A DNA stretch of 64,000 bases, taken from positions 1-64,000 of the forward strand of contig NZ_RQPI01000015.1 in assembly GCF_003854965.1 (NCBI RefSeq), in the 5' to 3' direction. Of the stretch, positions 1 to 7,656 are shown one piece after another (positions within the stretch are counted from its first letter, which is position 1; each line of letters starts with the position of its first letter). The position numbers were made by a program, and so were the translations under genes. Origin of the DNA: Paenibacillus rhizophilus (GTDB taxonomy: Bacteria > Bacillota > Bacilli > Paenibacillales > Paenibacillaceae). Under the pieces are notes generated by a model. That model did not search any database. It was not told where the DNA came from and saw nothing but the letters and a program-made list of their open reading frames with translations.

Positions 1-1
1 T

Positions 2-166
2 TCGTATAACATCGGCGCACGGTACGTGTTGCGCAGTATACACAAAGCCATATCTGAAAAGATGTGGTTGTCCTTGGAGGCCAAAGACCCTTCACTGGCA
101 AAACGAACGTATTGGACGTTGGCTTCCCTCATTCGGGTGCAACAGGCGTTGAGCCTTCAATCATGA
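2..166 (+). CDS. tnpB: TnpB (OrfB) C-terminal end, partial
   Basis: Frame 2 is open from the window edge to TGA at 164-166 and encodes 54 residues. It begins SYNIGARYVLRSIHKAISEK, which matches the segment just after the third RuvC acidic residue in IS605-family OrfB/TnpB proteins (usual form DxxYNxGxRY). The rest of the protein, including the zinc ribbon and the other catalytic residues, lies upstream of the window. TnpB proteins are RNA-guided DNA nucleases; their guide (omega) RNA comes from the 3' end of tnpB and the element right end, so these bases probably have a double role. No internal stop is present, so the gene could be intact. Confidence 0.7.
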   Translation, partial: SYNIGARYVLRSIHKAISEKMWLSLEAKDPSLAKRTYWTLASLIRVQQALSLQS

Positions 167-247
167 AGCTCGCAAGCGTGTGCAACCCTGTATCGATGCC
201 AACAGAAGCCCCCACTTCATGCGTAAGCTAAGTGGGGGAGAGTTCAC
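60..247 (+). ncRNA. Candidate omega (guide) RNA scaffold of TnpB
   Basis: In IS200/IS605 elements with tnpB, the guide RNA scaffold overlaps the 3' end of the gene and stops exactly at the element right end. The region here, with the strong 209-238 hairpin, has that position. The 5' limit is a guess. If correct, the guide would be the flanking sequence beginning at about 248, that is, the broken acetyltransferase gene. This is inference from family knowledge. Confidence 0.4.
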
Positions 248-248
248 C

Positions 249-643
249 GGGTAACGGAGAATAATGCGGAAGAATTTATACGATGGATTGGGCAATCAGG
301 GGGTAGTATGGAGATCAATGAGGAAATGATTGCGCGGTCTAAGGGATATTTTCACAGAACTGATTTTATAAATTATATGCTTAGGATAGATGGAAACCCT
401 GCGGCTATGGGATCGCTTTTTCTGAATGGGGAAGAGGGATACATTGCAAATGACTTTACGTTCCCAGCGTATCGGGGCAGAGGATGCCAATTGGCTCTGC
501 TTAACCATCGGCTTGCTGATGCCGTTAAACTTGGCGTTAAGACGGTTTATACCGATGTGATGTTCGGTTCGGTCAGCCACGGAAATATGGAGAAGGTGGG
601 ATTTAAGACCGCATTCCTCAATACATTTTGGATAAAAAAGTAA
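249..643 (+). pseudogene. GNAT acetyltransferase, N-terminal half lost at IS right end
   Basis: The frame is open from about 249, immediately after the IS right end, through 643. A nominal ATG lies at 308, but the codons before it (TENNAEEFIRWIGQSGGS) already read like protein, so the gene was probably cut by the insertion. The remaining part carries the acetyl-CoA binding signature (FPAYRGRGCQLALL) and the C-terminal GNAT strand region (SHGNMEKVGFKTAF). About half of a normal 200-250 residue GNAT protein is missing, including the substrate-binding N-terminal half. The missing 5' part may lie beyond the left end of the IS outside the window. I expect no function. Confidence 0.7.
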
Positions 644-782
644 ACTTGCGGATTCAGCCAGCGCAGTGAACCGTATCCACCGTATCATACATAAGCAGCG
701 TGAAGTTTTGTTCGGCGGAAACGGGATGAAGATTTGTGCCTCAGGGCATGTTAGGGGAAAGACATCAAGGGAGTGTATCAGG

Positions 783-1067
783 ATGGCGAGAAGAAAGAGG
801 AAATATGCGGTGCCAGGGGTGGAGCAGGATATGCAGACATTCAAAGCCAATGTAATGAAGCGCGAAGGATATGCTGTTGATCCGAATCGGCCGGATGACG
901 TGAAATACGAAGTGGCTAAGGAGCTTGGTGTACCTCTGCAGCCAGGTGAAAATGGGGGCCTGACTACAGAAGCGGTGGGTCATGTCGGCGGCAAAATTGG
1001 CGGCTCCATGGTTCGGGAAATGATCCGTCTCGCCCAAGAGCAATTAGCGGGCAGGGAGCAACGATAA
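783..1067 (+). CDS. Small acid-soluble spore protein, alpha/beta type
   Basis: 94 residues starting MARRKRKYAVPGVEQ at ATG 783, preceded by AAGGGAG at 767-773. An upstream in-frame ATG at 666 is less likely because the added residues do not look like SASP. Alpha/beta SASPs coat and protect DNA in the forespore and are degraded at germination by the GPR protease; the motif YEVAKELGV (about residue 38) matches the GPR cleavage region. The conserved C-terminal block with GHVGGKIGGSMVREMI is present. It is longer than the classical 60-75 residues because of its N-terminal extension. A forespore sigma-G promoter is expected but I could not place one firmly. Confidence 0.85.
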   Translation: MARRKRKYAVPGVEQDMQTFKANVMKREGYAVDPNRPDDVKYEVAKELGVPLQPGENGGLTTEAVGHVGGKIGGSMVREMIRLAQEQLAGREQR

Positions 1068-1104
1068 CAGACTTTTGTAAATGCCATTTCGCCCTATCTT
1101 CCAT

Positions 1105-1620
1105 TCAGCGCGGATTTAATTTCACCTGCGAGCCTTTGCCGCCCGTCTGGATGCCGGTGTCCTTCACTCCGACCTCCTTTAGATCGGCCAAAAGCCGTTC
1201 CAGCACTGCCTTGGCGGCGAGTCCTTCTTTGGCGCCGGATGCTTTTACGACCAACTGTACCGGTTTGCCGGAGCGTAAATGCTTGTCCGCCTGGCGGAGC
1301 TTCGTGTCGTAATCATGCTCCTCAATATGAGCGGTGAAGCGAAGCTCTTTGACCTTCTCCTTGCCGCTGCCTCCTGTTCCCCGTCCTGCGTCCGCCTTAT
1401 GCGCTGCCGCGTTCTTCTTAGCGGCCGTTTTTCCTGTTCCCTTCGCAACAAGGCTGCAGGGCGGGGGACTGCTCATTAGCGAGGTGCAGACCAAGTCCGC
1501 TTTTTCAGACCGGGCCATAGCCAGCGCCTCCTCTCTGGAGATAATGCCTAAATTCTCGCCTCTGAGTCCAGTCAGCACCACCTCGGATGCTTTAATTTGT
1601 TCATTGATGAATACTGCCAC
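1105..1620 (-). CDS. IF-3-like protein (infC paralogue)
   Basis: 171 residues if started at GTG 1620, chosen because GGGAGG sits 10 bases upstream; the longer ATG start at 1638 would lie inside that ribosome binding site. The N-terminal part (INEQIKASEVVLTGLRGENL) matches the IF-3 N domain and the C-terminal part (IEEHDYDTKLRQADKHLRSG) matches the IF-3 C domain that binds 16S rRNA. The linker is unusual, rich in Ala and Lys with GTGKTAAKKNAAAHKADAG. True infC normally sits beside rpmI-rplT and contains a conserved PPVCR-like motif; here it reads SPPPCSL, and no ribosomal genes are nearby. It is therefore a stand-alone paralogue, perhaps modulating initiation or ribosome state. Function is not established. 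Confidence 0.75.
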   Translation of the reverse strand: MAVFINEQIKASEVVLTGLRGENLGIISREEALAMARSEKADLVCTSLMSSPPPCSLVAKGTGKTAAKKNAAAHKADAGRGTGGSGKEKVKELRFTAHIEEHDYDTKLRQADKHLRSGKPVQLVVKASGAKEGLAAKAVLERLLADLKEVGVKDTGIQTGGKGSQVKLNPR

Positions 1621-1834
1621 GTTAACGAAGCCTCCCAAGAAAATATGATGAGATTATCATATAAGGAACCCGCCGGCGGTTCAATTATGCCCACAAGTGA
1701 CCGATGTAAATCAGTGAGCAAAGTGTTTTTACATAAAGTGTCTAAAATTCAATAGTGACCAGGTTTGACTTTGCTTATAATATTAAAATAGATATTCATT
1801 TGTTTAGCAAGAGAGGCCGAAAGGAAGTTTTGTC

Positions 1835-3073
1835 TTGTTTGAAACCTTACTGTTGAATTTCTTGTTTCTACTCTTTCCGGTTGTAATCGTTCTAATTTTT
1901 TTTGAAAACAGACCGCAATCCTATAATAGAAAAATGCTCATTATACTATCGGCAGTAACGATGATTCTTTGTATTGCCAAACCGATTAAGCTGGAAATGG
2001 GATTTATTTTTGATTTAAGATACATCCCGTTTATTATAGTGGCCCTTTTTGGAGGGTACAAGAATGTTCTCCCGTTATATTTAATATTAAATATCTGCCG
2101 GTTCTATGTAGGCGGCGCCGGAACTGTTCATTCGTTTCTCTATTCAACGGCTGTATTAATTTTGGTACCCTTATTCAGTAAAAAGTTTTTGAAACTGGAT
2201 TCTAAAGGTCGAATACTATGTGCAACCGTTATTTCTTTTCTTACCATGGGATTTTACCTGATCATTTTAAGTATGATAATGGGGACATTGGATAGACAAT
2301 TCTGGATTCTCACCTTGGATGCATTAACGACTCATGTTGGTGTGATGGGGATCATTATGCTCTTAATAGAGAAGATCATTACCAATATTAAAAACCGTGA
2401 CCGGATCTTACAATCGGAAAGATTAAATGTCGTTAGTGAGCTCGCGGCCAGTGTTTCACATGAAATTAGGAATCCTCTTACGGTTACCAGTGGGTTTTTA
2501 CAACTTTTAAATAAATCAAATACCATAACACCGACGGAAAAAGGATATATAGAATTATCTTTACAAGAACTAAATCGAGCTGAAAAAATAGTGAGTGATT
2601 ATCTTTCATTTGCCAAGCCACAATCAGAAAATATGGTTTATTCCAACATGAAGGCCGAGTCAGAGTATACAAAAAATCTCATTTTACCTTATGCCACCAT
2701 CCATCAAGTAGAGGTCCAATTTAGTTTCAATAACTCGCTAAATAAAAGCTATGATAGGAACCAAATCCAGCAATGTTTAATTAATCTCTATAAAAACGGT
2801 ATTGAAGCAATGAAAGACAAGGGCGGCGGTACTCTGGTCATTGATATATCGGAAAGAAAGCAAAATATTATTATCAGTATCCAGGACACAGGAATTGGAA
2901 TGACAAAGGAAGAAATATCACGTCTGGGCAAGCCCTATTATTCTACAAAAGAAGAAGGAACGGGTCTTGGTATGCTCATGGCCTACAGTACAATCAATAA
3001 AGTTAAAGGGATGATTGAAGTCGACAGTGAAAAAGGCAAAGGCACGACATTTGTTATAACCATCCCTACTTAA
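1835..3073 (+). CDS. Sensor histidine kinase, 5TM-LYT type (KinB-like)
   Basis: 412 residues from TTG 1835 with AAAGGAAG just upstream. About six hydrophobic segments fill residues 1-180, with the FGGYKNVLPLYLILNI block of the 5TMR-LYT sensor domain, and no large external domain. The HisKA domain follows with the phosphoacceptor His209 in SVSHEIRNPLT, then the ATPase with N box (LINLYKNGIEAM), DTGIGM and GTGLGM glycine boxes. This layout is that of sporulation kinase KinB, which feeds phosphate into the Spo0F/Spo0A relay. No response regulator is adjacent, which fits an orphan phosphorelay kinase. The specific assignment to sporulation is inference. Confidence 0.85.
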   Translation: MFETLLLNFLFLLFPVVIVLIFFENRPQSYNRKMLIILSAVTMILCIAKPIKLEMGFIFDLRYIPFIIVALFGGYKNVLPLYLILNICRFYVGGAGTVHSFLYSTAVLILVPLFSKKFLKLDSKGRILCATVISFLTMGFYLIILSMIMGTLDRQFWILTLDALTTHVGVMGIIMLLIEKIITNIKNRDRILQSERLNVVSELAASVSHEIRNPLTVTSGFLQLLNKSNTITPTEKGYIELSLQELNRAEKIVSDYLSFAKPQSENMVYSNMKAESEYTKNLILPYATIHQVEVQFSFNNSLNKSYDRNQIQQCLINLYKNGIEAMKDKGGGTLVIDISERKQNIIISIQDTGIGMTKEEISRLGKPYYSTKEEGTGLGMLMAYSTINKVKGMIEVDSEKGKGTTFVITIPT

Positions 3074-3108
3074 TATGTTAGTATGGTTGTAACGAATGGA
3101 GGAATGTA

Positions 3109-3453
3109 GTGTTGTCTAATTTGCCAAATTGCCCAAAATGTAATTCCGAATATACGTATGAAGATAGAAGTCTTTATGTTTGTCCGGAATGTGCTCATGA
3201 GTGGACTTTAGAGTCCGAACCCGAGCCTGCTCAAGATCAAAGAATTATCAAAGATGCGAACGGGAATATCTTAAACGATGGCGACACGGTGACCGTAATC
3301 AAAGACCTTAAAGTAAAAGGAAGTTCATCCGTCTTAAAAGTAGGCACAAAAGTGAAAAATATACGTTTAGTTGACGGGGATCATGATATTGATTGCAAAA
3401 TTGACGGGTTTGGAGCTATGAGTCTGAAATCTGAATTTGTAAAAAAGGTATAA
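3109..3453 (+). CDS. PhnA/YjdM-family zinc-ribbon protein
   Basis: About 114 residues, start GTG 3109 (TTG 3112 also possible), with GGAGG at 3098-3102. The N-terminus has a zinc ribbon, CPKCNSEYTY followed by CPEC, and the C-terminal domain (DANGNILNDGDTVTVIKDLK) is the PhnA/YjdM SH3-like fold. The family was named for the phosphonate operon but is not needed for phosphonate use, and its true function is unclear. It starts 35 bases after the kinase gene and 13 bases before the next gene, so it may be co-transcribed with both. Family assignment is firm; role is unknown. Confidence 0.85.
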   Translation: MLSNLPNCPKCNSEYTYEDRSLYVCPECAHEWTLESEPEPAQDQRIIKDANGNILNDGDTVTVIKDLKVKGSSSVLKVGTKVKNIRLVDGDHDIDCKIDGFGAMSLKSEFVKKV

Positions 3454-3466
3454 ATGGGGGAGAGAA

Positions 3467-3907
3467 ATGAGCCAGCAATCTCAAAACTATCAGAATCACC
3501 GAAGAATACATCCACTTTTTCACGTTTTGCTTACCCTTTTGACCGCAGGCTTGTTCATTTCTGCTGTAGTAGAGCTGGTTAGATCATTAAAGGCGGGAAA
3601 TCAAGTGTTTCCTGCCGTCCTTTTTCTAATTATTTCTATAATGTTCATCGTTATTTTTCTAGTCGTTCGCTCTTATCCTTTAAAGGCACAGGATCGAGCG
3701 ATACGAGCCGAAGAAAATCTTCGGCACTATGTCCTGACTCAAAAGCTGCTGGATCCGAGGCTTAGCGTAAAACAAATCGTAGCTTTGCGTTTTGCCTCCG
3801 ATGACGAATTCCCTTCACTTTGCCAGAAAGCAGCAGCAGATCAGTTGTCACCCGACGCCATTAAGAAGTCCATCCAGAAGTGGAGAGCCGACGACTACAG
3901 AATCTAG
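3467..3907 (+). CDS. DUF6526-like membrane protein
   Basis: 146 residues, ATG 3467 preceded by GGGGGAGAG. The pattern NYxNHRRIHPLFH near the N-terminus, two transmembrane segments (about residues 18-38 and 46-66), a short basic stretch and a C-terminal soluble region with VKQIVALRFASDDEFPSL match the DUF6526 family of Bacillota as I recall it. No catalytic motif is visible. It is the last gene before a strong terminator at 3964-3992 and probably shares a transcript with the zinc-ribbon gene upstream. Function unknown. Confidence 0.7.
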   Translation: MSQQSQNYQNHRRIHPLFHVLLTLLTAGLFISAVVELVRSLKAGNQVFPAVLFLIISIMFIVIFLVVRSYPLKAQDRAIRAEENLRHYVLTQKLLDPRLSVKQIVALRFASDDEFPSLCQKAAADQLSPDAIKKSIQKWRADDYRI

Positions 3908-3963
3908 GGAGCTAAGGAATAGGTACGCCACTTCTTGCTTTTCCAGACTCCTTTCCCAAATAG

Positions 3964-3992
3964 AAGGGCACCCGACAAGGGTGCCCTTTAAA
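3964..3992 (+). terminator. Intrinsic terminator
   Basis: Perfect 10-bp stem AAGGGCACCC/GGGTGCCCTT with a 5-base loop (GACAA), followed by TTTAAAATTT. It closes the kinase/zinc-ribbon/DUF6526 transcript. Confidence 0.85.
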
Positions 3993-4057
3993 ATTTGCAA
4001 CAGGTTTTCTTTCCATTCGATATGGGAATAATGGGAGTTTAAGGAGTGAGTATAAAG

Positions 4058-4765
4058 ATGGAAGCATATATAGGAATTATTATTCGGACCTTTTCAGCGA
4101 TTCTGCTGCTTTTATTGGTAGCCCAAATCCTCGGTAAACAGACAATTTCGAACATGACGCTGCGTGATTTTGTGACCGGCATTACCATTGGAACCATTGC
4201 GGCCAACTTGGCGTTCAATGAAACCCAGCAATGGACCCATCTGCTGCTATCGCTCTTTGTCATTACCGTTACATCCATTGTATTATCGATCATCGCCCTG
4301 AAGAGCCGTAAAATGAGAAGGCTGATATCCGGTTCTCCCACCATACTGATTGAGGGCGGGAAAATTTTGGAAGATAATATGAGAAAATTAAGATATTCTA
4401 TGGATTCTTTGGATCAAGCCTTGAGGGGAAAAGGGATTTTTAACATTGAGGAAGTGGAGTATGCCGTTCTCGAAGATAACGGGACGGTGTCGGTATTAAA
4501 GAAGGACGAGCACCAATATGTAACCAAAAAGGATATGAAGCTTCGTTCGCACAAGCAAGCTTTTCCGGTGGAATTGATCATGGACGGAATACTCATCGAA
4601 GAAAATTTGAGGAATAACGGATTGACCAGGGAATGGCTGGATTCGGAGTTGAAACGCAGAGGAAAGCAGTTAGCGGACGTATTCTACGGGGTAAGGGGAA
4701 CCCGGCAGCAGCTCGTCTTTGATTTCTACGAAGATGGCGTCGCGAAACCGATTGATAAAGAGTGA
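4058..4765 (+). CDS. DUF421 (YetF/YcaP-type) membrane protein
   Basis: 235 residues from ATG 4058. A GTG at 4046 is in frame but overlaps the AAGGAG ribosome binding site, so the later ATG is preferred. Three N-terminal transmembrane segments (about residues 5-25, 30-55, 60-80) precede a cytoplasmic domain with the family pattern SGSPTILIEGGKI and MRKLRYSMDSLDQALRGKG. DUF421 proteins are common in spore formers, often several per genome, and some are spore-membrane proteins needed for water or dipicolinate handling or act as lysine/lipid-related factors; the exact role here cannot be read from sequence. It stands alone between terminators and a VOC gene. Confidence 0.85.
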   Translation: MEAYIGIIIRTFSAILLLLLVAQILGKQTISNMTLRDFVTGITIGTIAANLAFNETQQWTHLLLSLFVITVTSIVLSIIALKSRKMRRLISGSPTILIEGGKILEDNMRKLRYSMDSLDQALRGKGIFNIEEVEYAVLEDNGTVSVLKKDEHQYVTKKDMKLRSHKQAFPVELIMDGILIEENLRNNGLTREWLDSELKRRGKQLADVFYGVRGTRQQLVFDFYEDGVAKPIDKE

Positions 4766-4828
4766 AGAATAATTAAAATTTTAATCGAAAAGGGAACATT
4801 AGTTTGGTATTATGGTGAAAAATACCTT

Positions 4829-5206
4829 GTGAAATGGCGGTGTGTAAAGCTGAACCAACAAGCCAAAGGGAAAATCGAAAACAGCCTGACTGTTCTATTA
4901 GTGTCTGACCTGGAACAATCAAAGTCATATTATCAAAATGCATTAGGTTGTGAAGTTACGGAATGGTGGGCAGTTAGAGATGATTTCGCTAGCGATGTTC
5001 GGCCGAATAAAGACACTTGGAATACTTATGCATATGCCAAGACACATGATATTTTAGATGCCTTGTATGAAGAATTCAGGGCGAATGGAGCATTTATTGT
5101 CAACGAACCGCAGATCAGCGAACATGATTGGGGGTTATGGAAAGAGTTTTCGATTAAAGACCCTGATGGATATGTTATTGGTTTTGGCTCAGGTCTGATT
5201 AAATAA
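4829..5206 (+). CDS. VOC-family protein with probable small internal deletion
   Basis: 125 residues, GTG start 4829. The vicinal-oxygen-chelate (glyoxalase/bleomycin-resistance) fold is shown by LLVSDLEQSKSYYQNALGCEV and the C-terminal WKEFSIKDPDGYVIGFGSG. Relatives I know have about ten more residues between the DDF and DVRPN motifs (a strand including GLGFKLIQ), whereas here DDFASDVRPN is nearly continuous. That suggests an in-frame deletion that removed a core strand, so the protein may not fold normally. No ribosome binding site of quality is visible before the GTG. Substrate is unknown. Confidence 0.6.
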   Translation: MKWRCVKLNQQAKGKIENSLTVLLVSDLEQSKSYYQNALGCEVTEWWAVRDDFASDVRPNKDTWNTYAYAKTHDILDALYEEFRANGAFIVNEPQISEHDWGLWKEFSIKDPDGYVIGFGSGLIK

Positions 5207-5256
5207 TCCGATTGCGTTTGCGAAAGCGTTTTAATTTGATTAATGGAGGGAAACCT

Positions 5257-5667
5257 ATGAGCGAACATCAGCAGTCCATAGAAGTTTCAAAGGCTAACAG
5301 CCCGATCAAGAATAAGGTCGGAAGTATTTTTGTTCCGGTTCGGGATATCGGGAGGTCCCGCAGCTGGTACTGCCGGGTTTTGGGGTTGAATGAAGCAGAC
5401 TGTGAAATCCTTTCAGGCCACTTATGCCCGCTGCCGATGGAAGGTACCGGGATCATTCTTGATACGATGCCGAAGTGGGGAGGAGACGAACCGGGCGGAG
5501 CTCCGTCCATCGAGACCCCTGCCTTTATGTTGTTGACGGATAATCTGCAGGGTTCATTTGACTATATGAAAGAGCTCGGCGCGGAGCTTGTTACAGAAAT
5601 CGAACATGGCCATTGGTTCGTCGTGAAAGACCCGGATGGCAACAAATTGATGATTTGCGGGGAGTGA
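5257..5667 (+). CDS. VOC-family protein
   Basis: 136 residues from ATG 5257, with TGGAGGG seven bases upstream; longer in-frame starts lack a ribosome binding site. Two beta-alpha-beta-beta-beta modules are visible: VGSIFVPVRDIGRSRSWYCR and the C-terminal GHWFVVKDPDGNKLMICGE, where the acidic residue near the end is a usual metal ligand of the fold. VOC proteins include glyoxalase, fosfomycin and bleomycin resistance and extradiol enzymes; the substrate cannot be told. It lies 50 bases after the previous VOC gene and may be co-transcribed. Confidence 0.8.
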   Translation: MSEHQQSIEVSKANSPIKNKVGSIFVPVRDIGRSRSWYCRVLGLNEADCEILSGHLCPLPMEGTGIILDTMPKWGGDEPGGAPSIETPAFMLLTDNLQGSFDYMKELGAELVTEIEHGHWFVVKDPDGNKLMICGE

Positions 5668-5671
5668 TTCT

Positions 5672-6316
5672 CTATTCCTCTTCCGGCACAATGACCCGGA
5701 TATGACGGGGAATAATCCCGAGATCGATCGGCAGAGGAGGCCCTTCTTCGCCGTCAACTTGGGAGTCACCTTCCCATACCTTTCCATTATGACGAATGAA
5801 GAGGGGGTGGGCTGAATGGCCCGTAAGTTCCTTAATGCCTTCCTTAATGTAGGCAAAAGCGCCAAGTCTTGATTTATCCTCTGATGATACGGAAGACACC
5901 GATTCAGCGAGTGAGCCAGCGGCAACCACATTAACGAACAACCGGTCGTTCAATCGGCCGATATCTACGGTTTTTACTCTGGAAGAAGTGAGTGTCCGGA
6001 TCGCCTGTTCCGGGCCCTGCGGAATTTGCAAGGCCCGGGCAAAATCATTGACCGTCCCAAGAGGAACGATGCCAAGCTTCGGGAGGTGGCCCTGACCGCT
6101 GAGCCCGTTAATCGTTTCGTGAAGCGTGCCATCCCCGCCGATGGAAACGACCAGGTCATAACCTTCCTCGTACGCAGTGATACAAAAAAGGGTGGCATCC
6201 CGTTCTTTTGCAGTTTCATTGATCATAACCTCGTATCCTTTATCCCGGAGAATCCCCTCTACGTTTCTAACATGCTCAAGCGCTTCTTGGTGTCGGTGTA
6301 CATACCCTTTACCCAA
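5672..6316 (-). pseudogene. Diacylglycerol kinase (DagK/YegS family), internally deleted
   Basis: The reading frame carries the lipid kinase core: VVSIGGDGTLHETINGL (nucleotide-binding GGDGT) and LGIVPLGTVNDFARAL. It is only about 214 residues against about 300 for the family. In relatives some 75-80 residues lie between the GKVWEGDS motif and the C-terminal VDGEEGPPLPI motif; here they are joined directly as WEGDSQVDGEEG (junction near 5755-5765), so the C-terminal domain is mostly gone while the frame is kept. The N-terminus is also poor: no good start or ribosome binding site, with YKFILGKGY readable upstream of the nominal TTG start and a stop soon before it. Probably non-functional. Confidence 0.7.
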
Positions 6317-6431
6317 AATGAATTTGTAGCTAACCAGCGATTACTTGGTGACTTACCTGAGAATACGAATGGCTCATTTTGCAGATAGTAAGCGTTGAGT
6401 TTCTATAAATATTCGATCTGAGGGGACAGCC

Positions 6432-7541
6432 ATGAAAATTGCAATTATGGGTGCGGGACTTTCCGGATTAGCATGTGCGTTGACTCTGGAGAAACACGGG
6501 ATTCAGCCAAGCCTATTTGAAAAACGCAGTAGGGTCGGGGACCGATTTGTTAACGGAGAGATTCTCCTTTCCATAATGACGCGGCCCGTTCATGACAGCA
6601 TTGCTTCACTTTCGGACCAGTTCGGTATATTTCTTCAACCTACTTCGAACATACGGACAATGAATGTCTACTCCAAAGACAAAGCAGCGGTACTGGAGGG
6701 ACAGCTTGGCTATTCAAACGTAAGAGGGAGAAATGACCGTTCGTTTGAAGCACAGTTGGCAAGACAGTTAAAATCGCCCATTCATTTTCATTCGATGAGG
6801 ACCTATGAGGATTTACTTCAAGACTATACGCATGTCGTTGTGGCCACCGGAGACGCAAGCTATGCCAAACAAACAAGAAATTTTCGGGAGGATCTGACAG
6901 TATCGATTAAAGGAGCGACAGTGGAGGGAAACTTCGATCTCTATACGGTCATGACATGGATGGATTATGATCTGGCTCCATTTGGATACGGATATCTGAT
7001 CCCATTTTCGGAAAAAGAAGCGAATATCGTCGTGGCGATTCCTGATATACCCAAGAACAAAAATACAAGTACCGATCAGTTATGGGAACCATTTTATAAA
7101 AAGGTACAATCCTTGCTCGGACAAGACTTACCGATTACAGATCAATTTCAGATCACTCAATATCCGATAGGGATATGCCAAAGCGCAAGATTAGGCAATA
7201 CCTTTTACGTTGGAAATTGTTTTGGAAGCATGATGCCCTTTATGGGATTTGGACAATATACGTCATTACTTACAGGGGTATACGCCGCCTATGATTTGTG
7301 TGGACAGGGCAGTTACGAGGAGTTGACCAAGCCTTTGCGTCAAAGCTATGAGAATTCTCTTGTCCTGCGCAGAGCCATGGAACAGCTTAAGAATAATGAC
7401 CTGGATCGGATCATTCATTTGCTGGGCGGTTATTGGGGAAAAAAACTGTCCCAAACCAAACACATCGACCCGTTAAAAATTGCGGGTTATTTGCTGCGGC
7501 CATACTTGAAAGTAACTTCCTGTAAACCTCCAAAAAACTAA
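6432..7541 (+). CDS. FAD-dependent oxidoreductase
   Basis: 369 residues from ATG 6432, GAGGGG nine bases upstream. The N-terminal dinucleotide-binding motif is GAGLSGLACALTLEKHG, followed by a glutamate-containing beta-2 end (SLFEKRSRVG) typical of FAD binding by the p-hydroxybenzoate hydroxylase/geranylgeranyl reductase class. A second FAD-contact region reads NTFYVGNCFGSMMPFMGFGQ. No NADPH domain is visible. Relatives reduce or hydroxylate lipids and small aromatics; the substrate cannot be assigned. It stands alone, divergent from the decayed lipid kinase gene, and its transcript would run toward the amidase gene. Confidence 0.75.
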   Translation: MKIAIMGAGLSGLACALTLEKHGIQPSLFEKRSRVGDRFVNGEILLSIMTRPVHDSIASLSDQFGIFLQPTSNIRTMNVYSKDKAAVLEGQLGYSNVRGRNDRSFEAQLARQLKSPIHFHSMRTYEDLLQDYTHVVVATGDASYAKQTRNFREDLTVSIKGATVEGNFDLYTVMTWMDYDLAPFGYGYLIPFSEKEANIVVAIPDIPKNKNTSTDQLWEPFYKKVQSLLGQDLPITDQFQITQYPIGICQSARLGNTFYVGNCFGSMMPFMGFGQYTSLLTGVYAAYDLCGQGSYEELTKPLRQSYENSLVLRRAMEQLKNNDLDRIIHLLGGYWGKKLSQTKHIDPLKIAGYLLRPYLKVTSCKPPKN

Positions 7542-7656
7542 ACATGTAATATATATTTACATAAAATCTTTTAAATGTCATATAAATTGACATTAAAAAT
7601 TTTAACTATTAAAGTATGAGATGTATTGTGAAAAAATAGGTGATTGGAGGGTTCAA

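Larger units (their letters stand above)
1..247 (+). mobile_element. IS200/IS605-type element, right-hand part
   Basis: The window opens inside an IS200/IS605 (IS1341-like) element. It holds the C-terminal codons of a TnpB/OrfB gene, then about 80 noncoding bases with a perfect 9-bp hairpin (209-217 pairing with 230-238, CCCCCACTT/AAGTGGGGG), ending around GTTCAC at 242-247. Subterminal hairpins of this kind mark right ends of the family. No target duplication is expected for this family and none is seen. The exact end is inferred from where the acetyltransferase reading frame resumes (about 249). The left end lies outside the window, so whether a TnpA gene is present is unknown. Confidence 0.75.

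Noticed and set aside
667..693. Sigma-G promoter (TGAACC, CATACATA) for the SASP gene
   Set aside because: Spacing is about 13 bases, too short for sigma-G; not listed.
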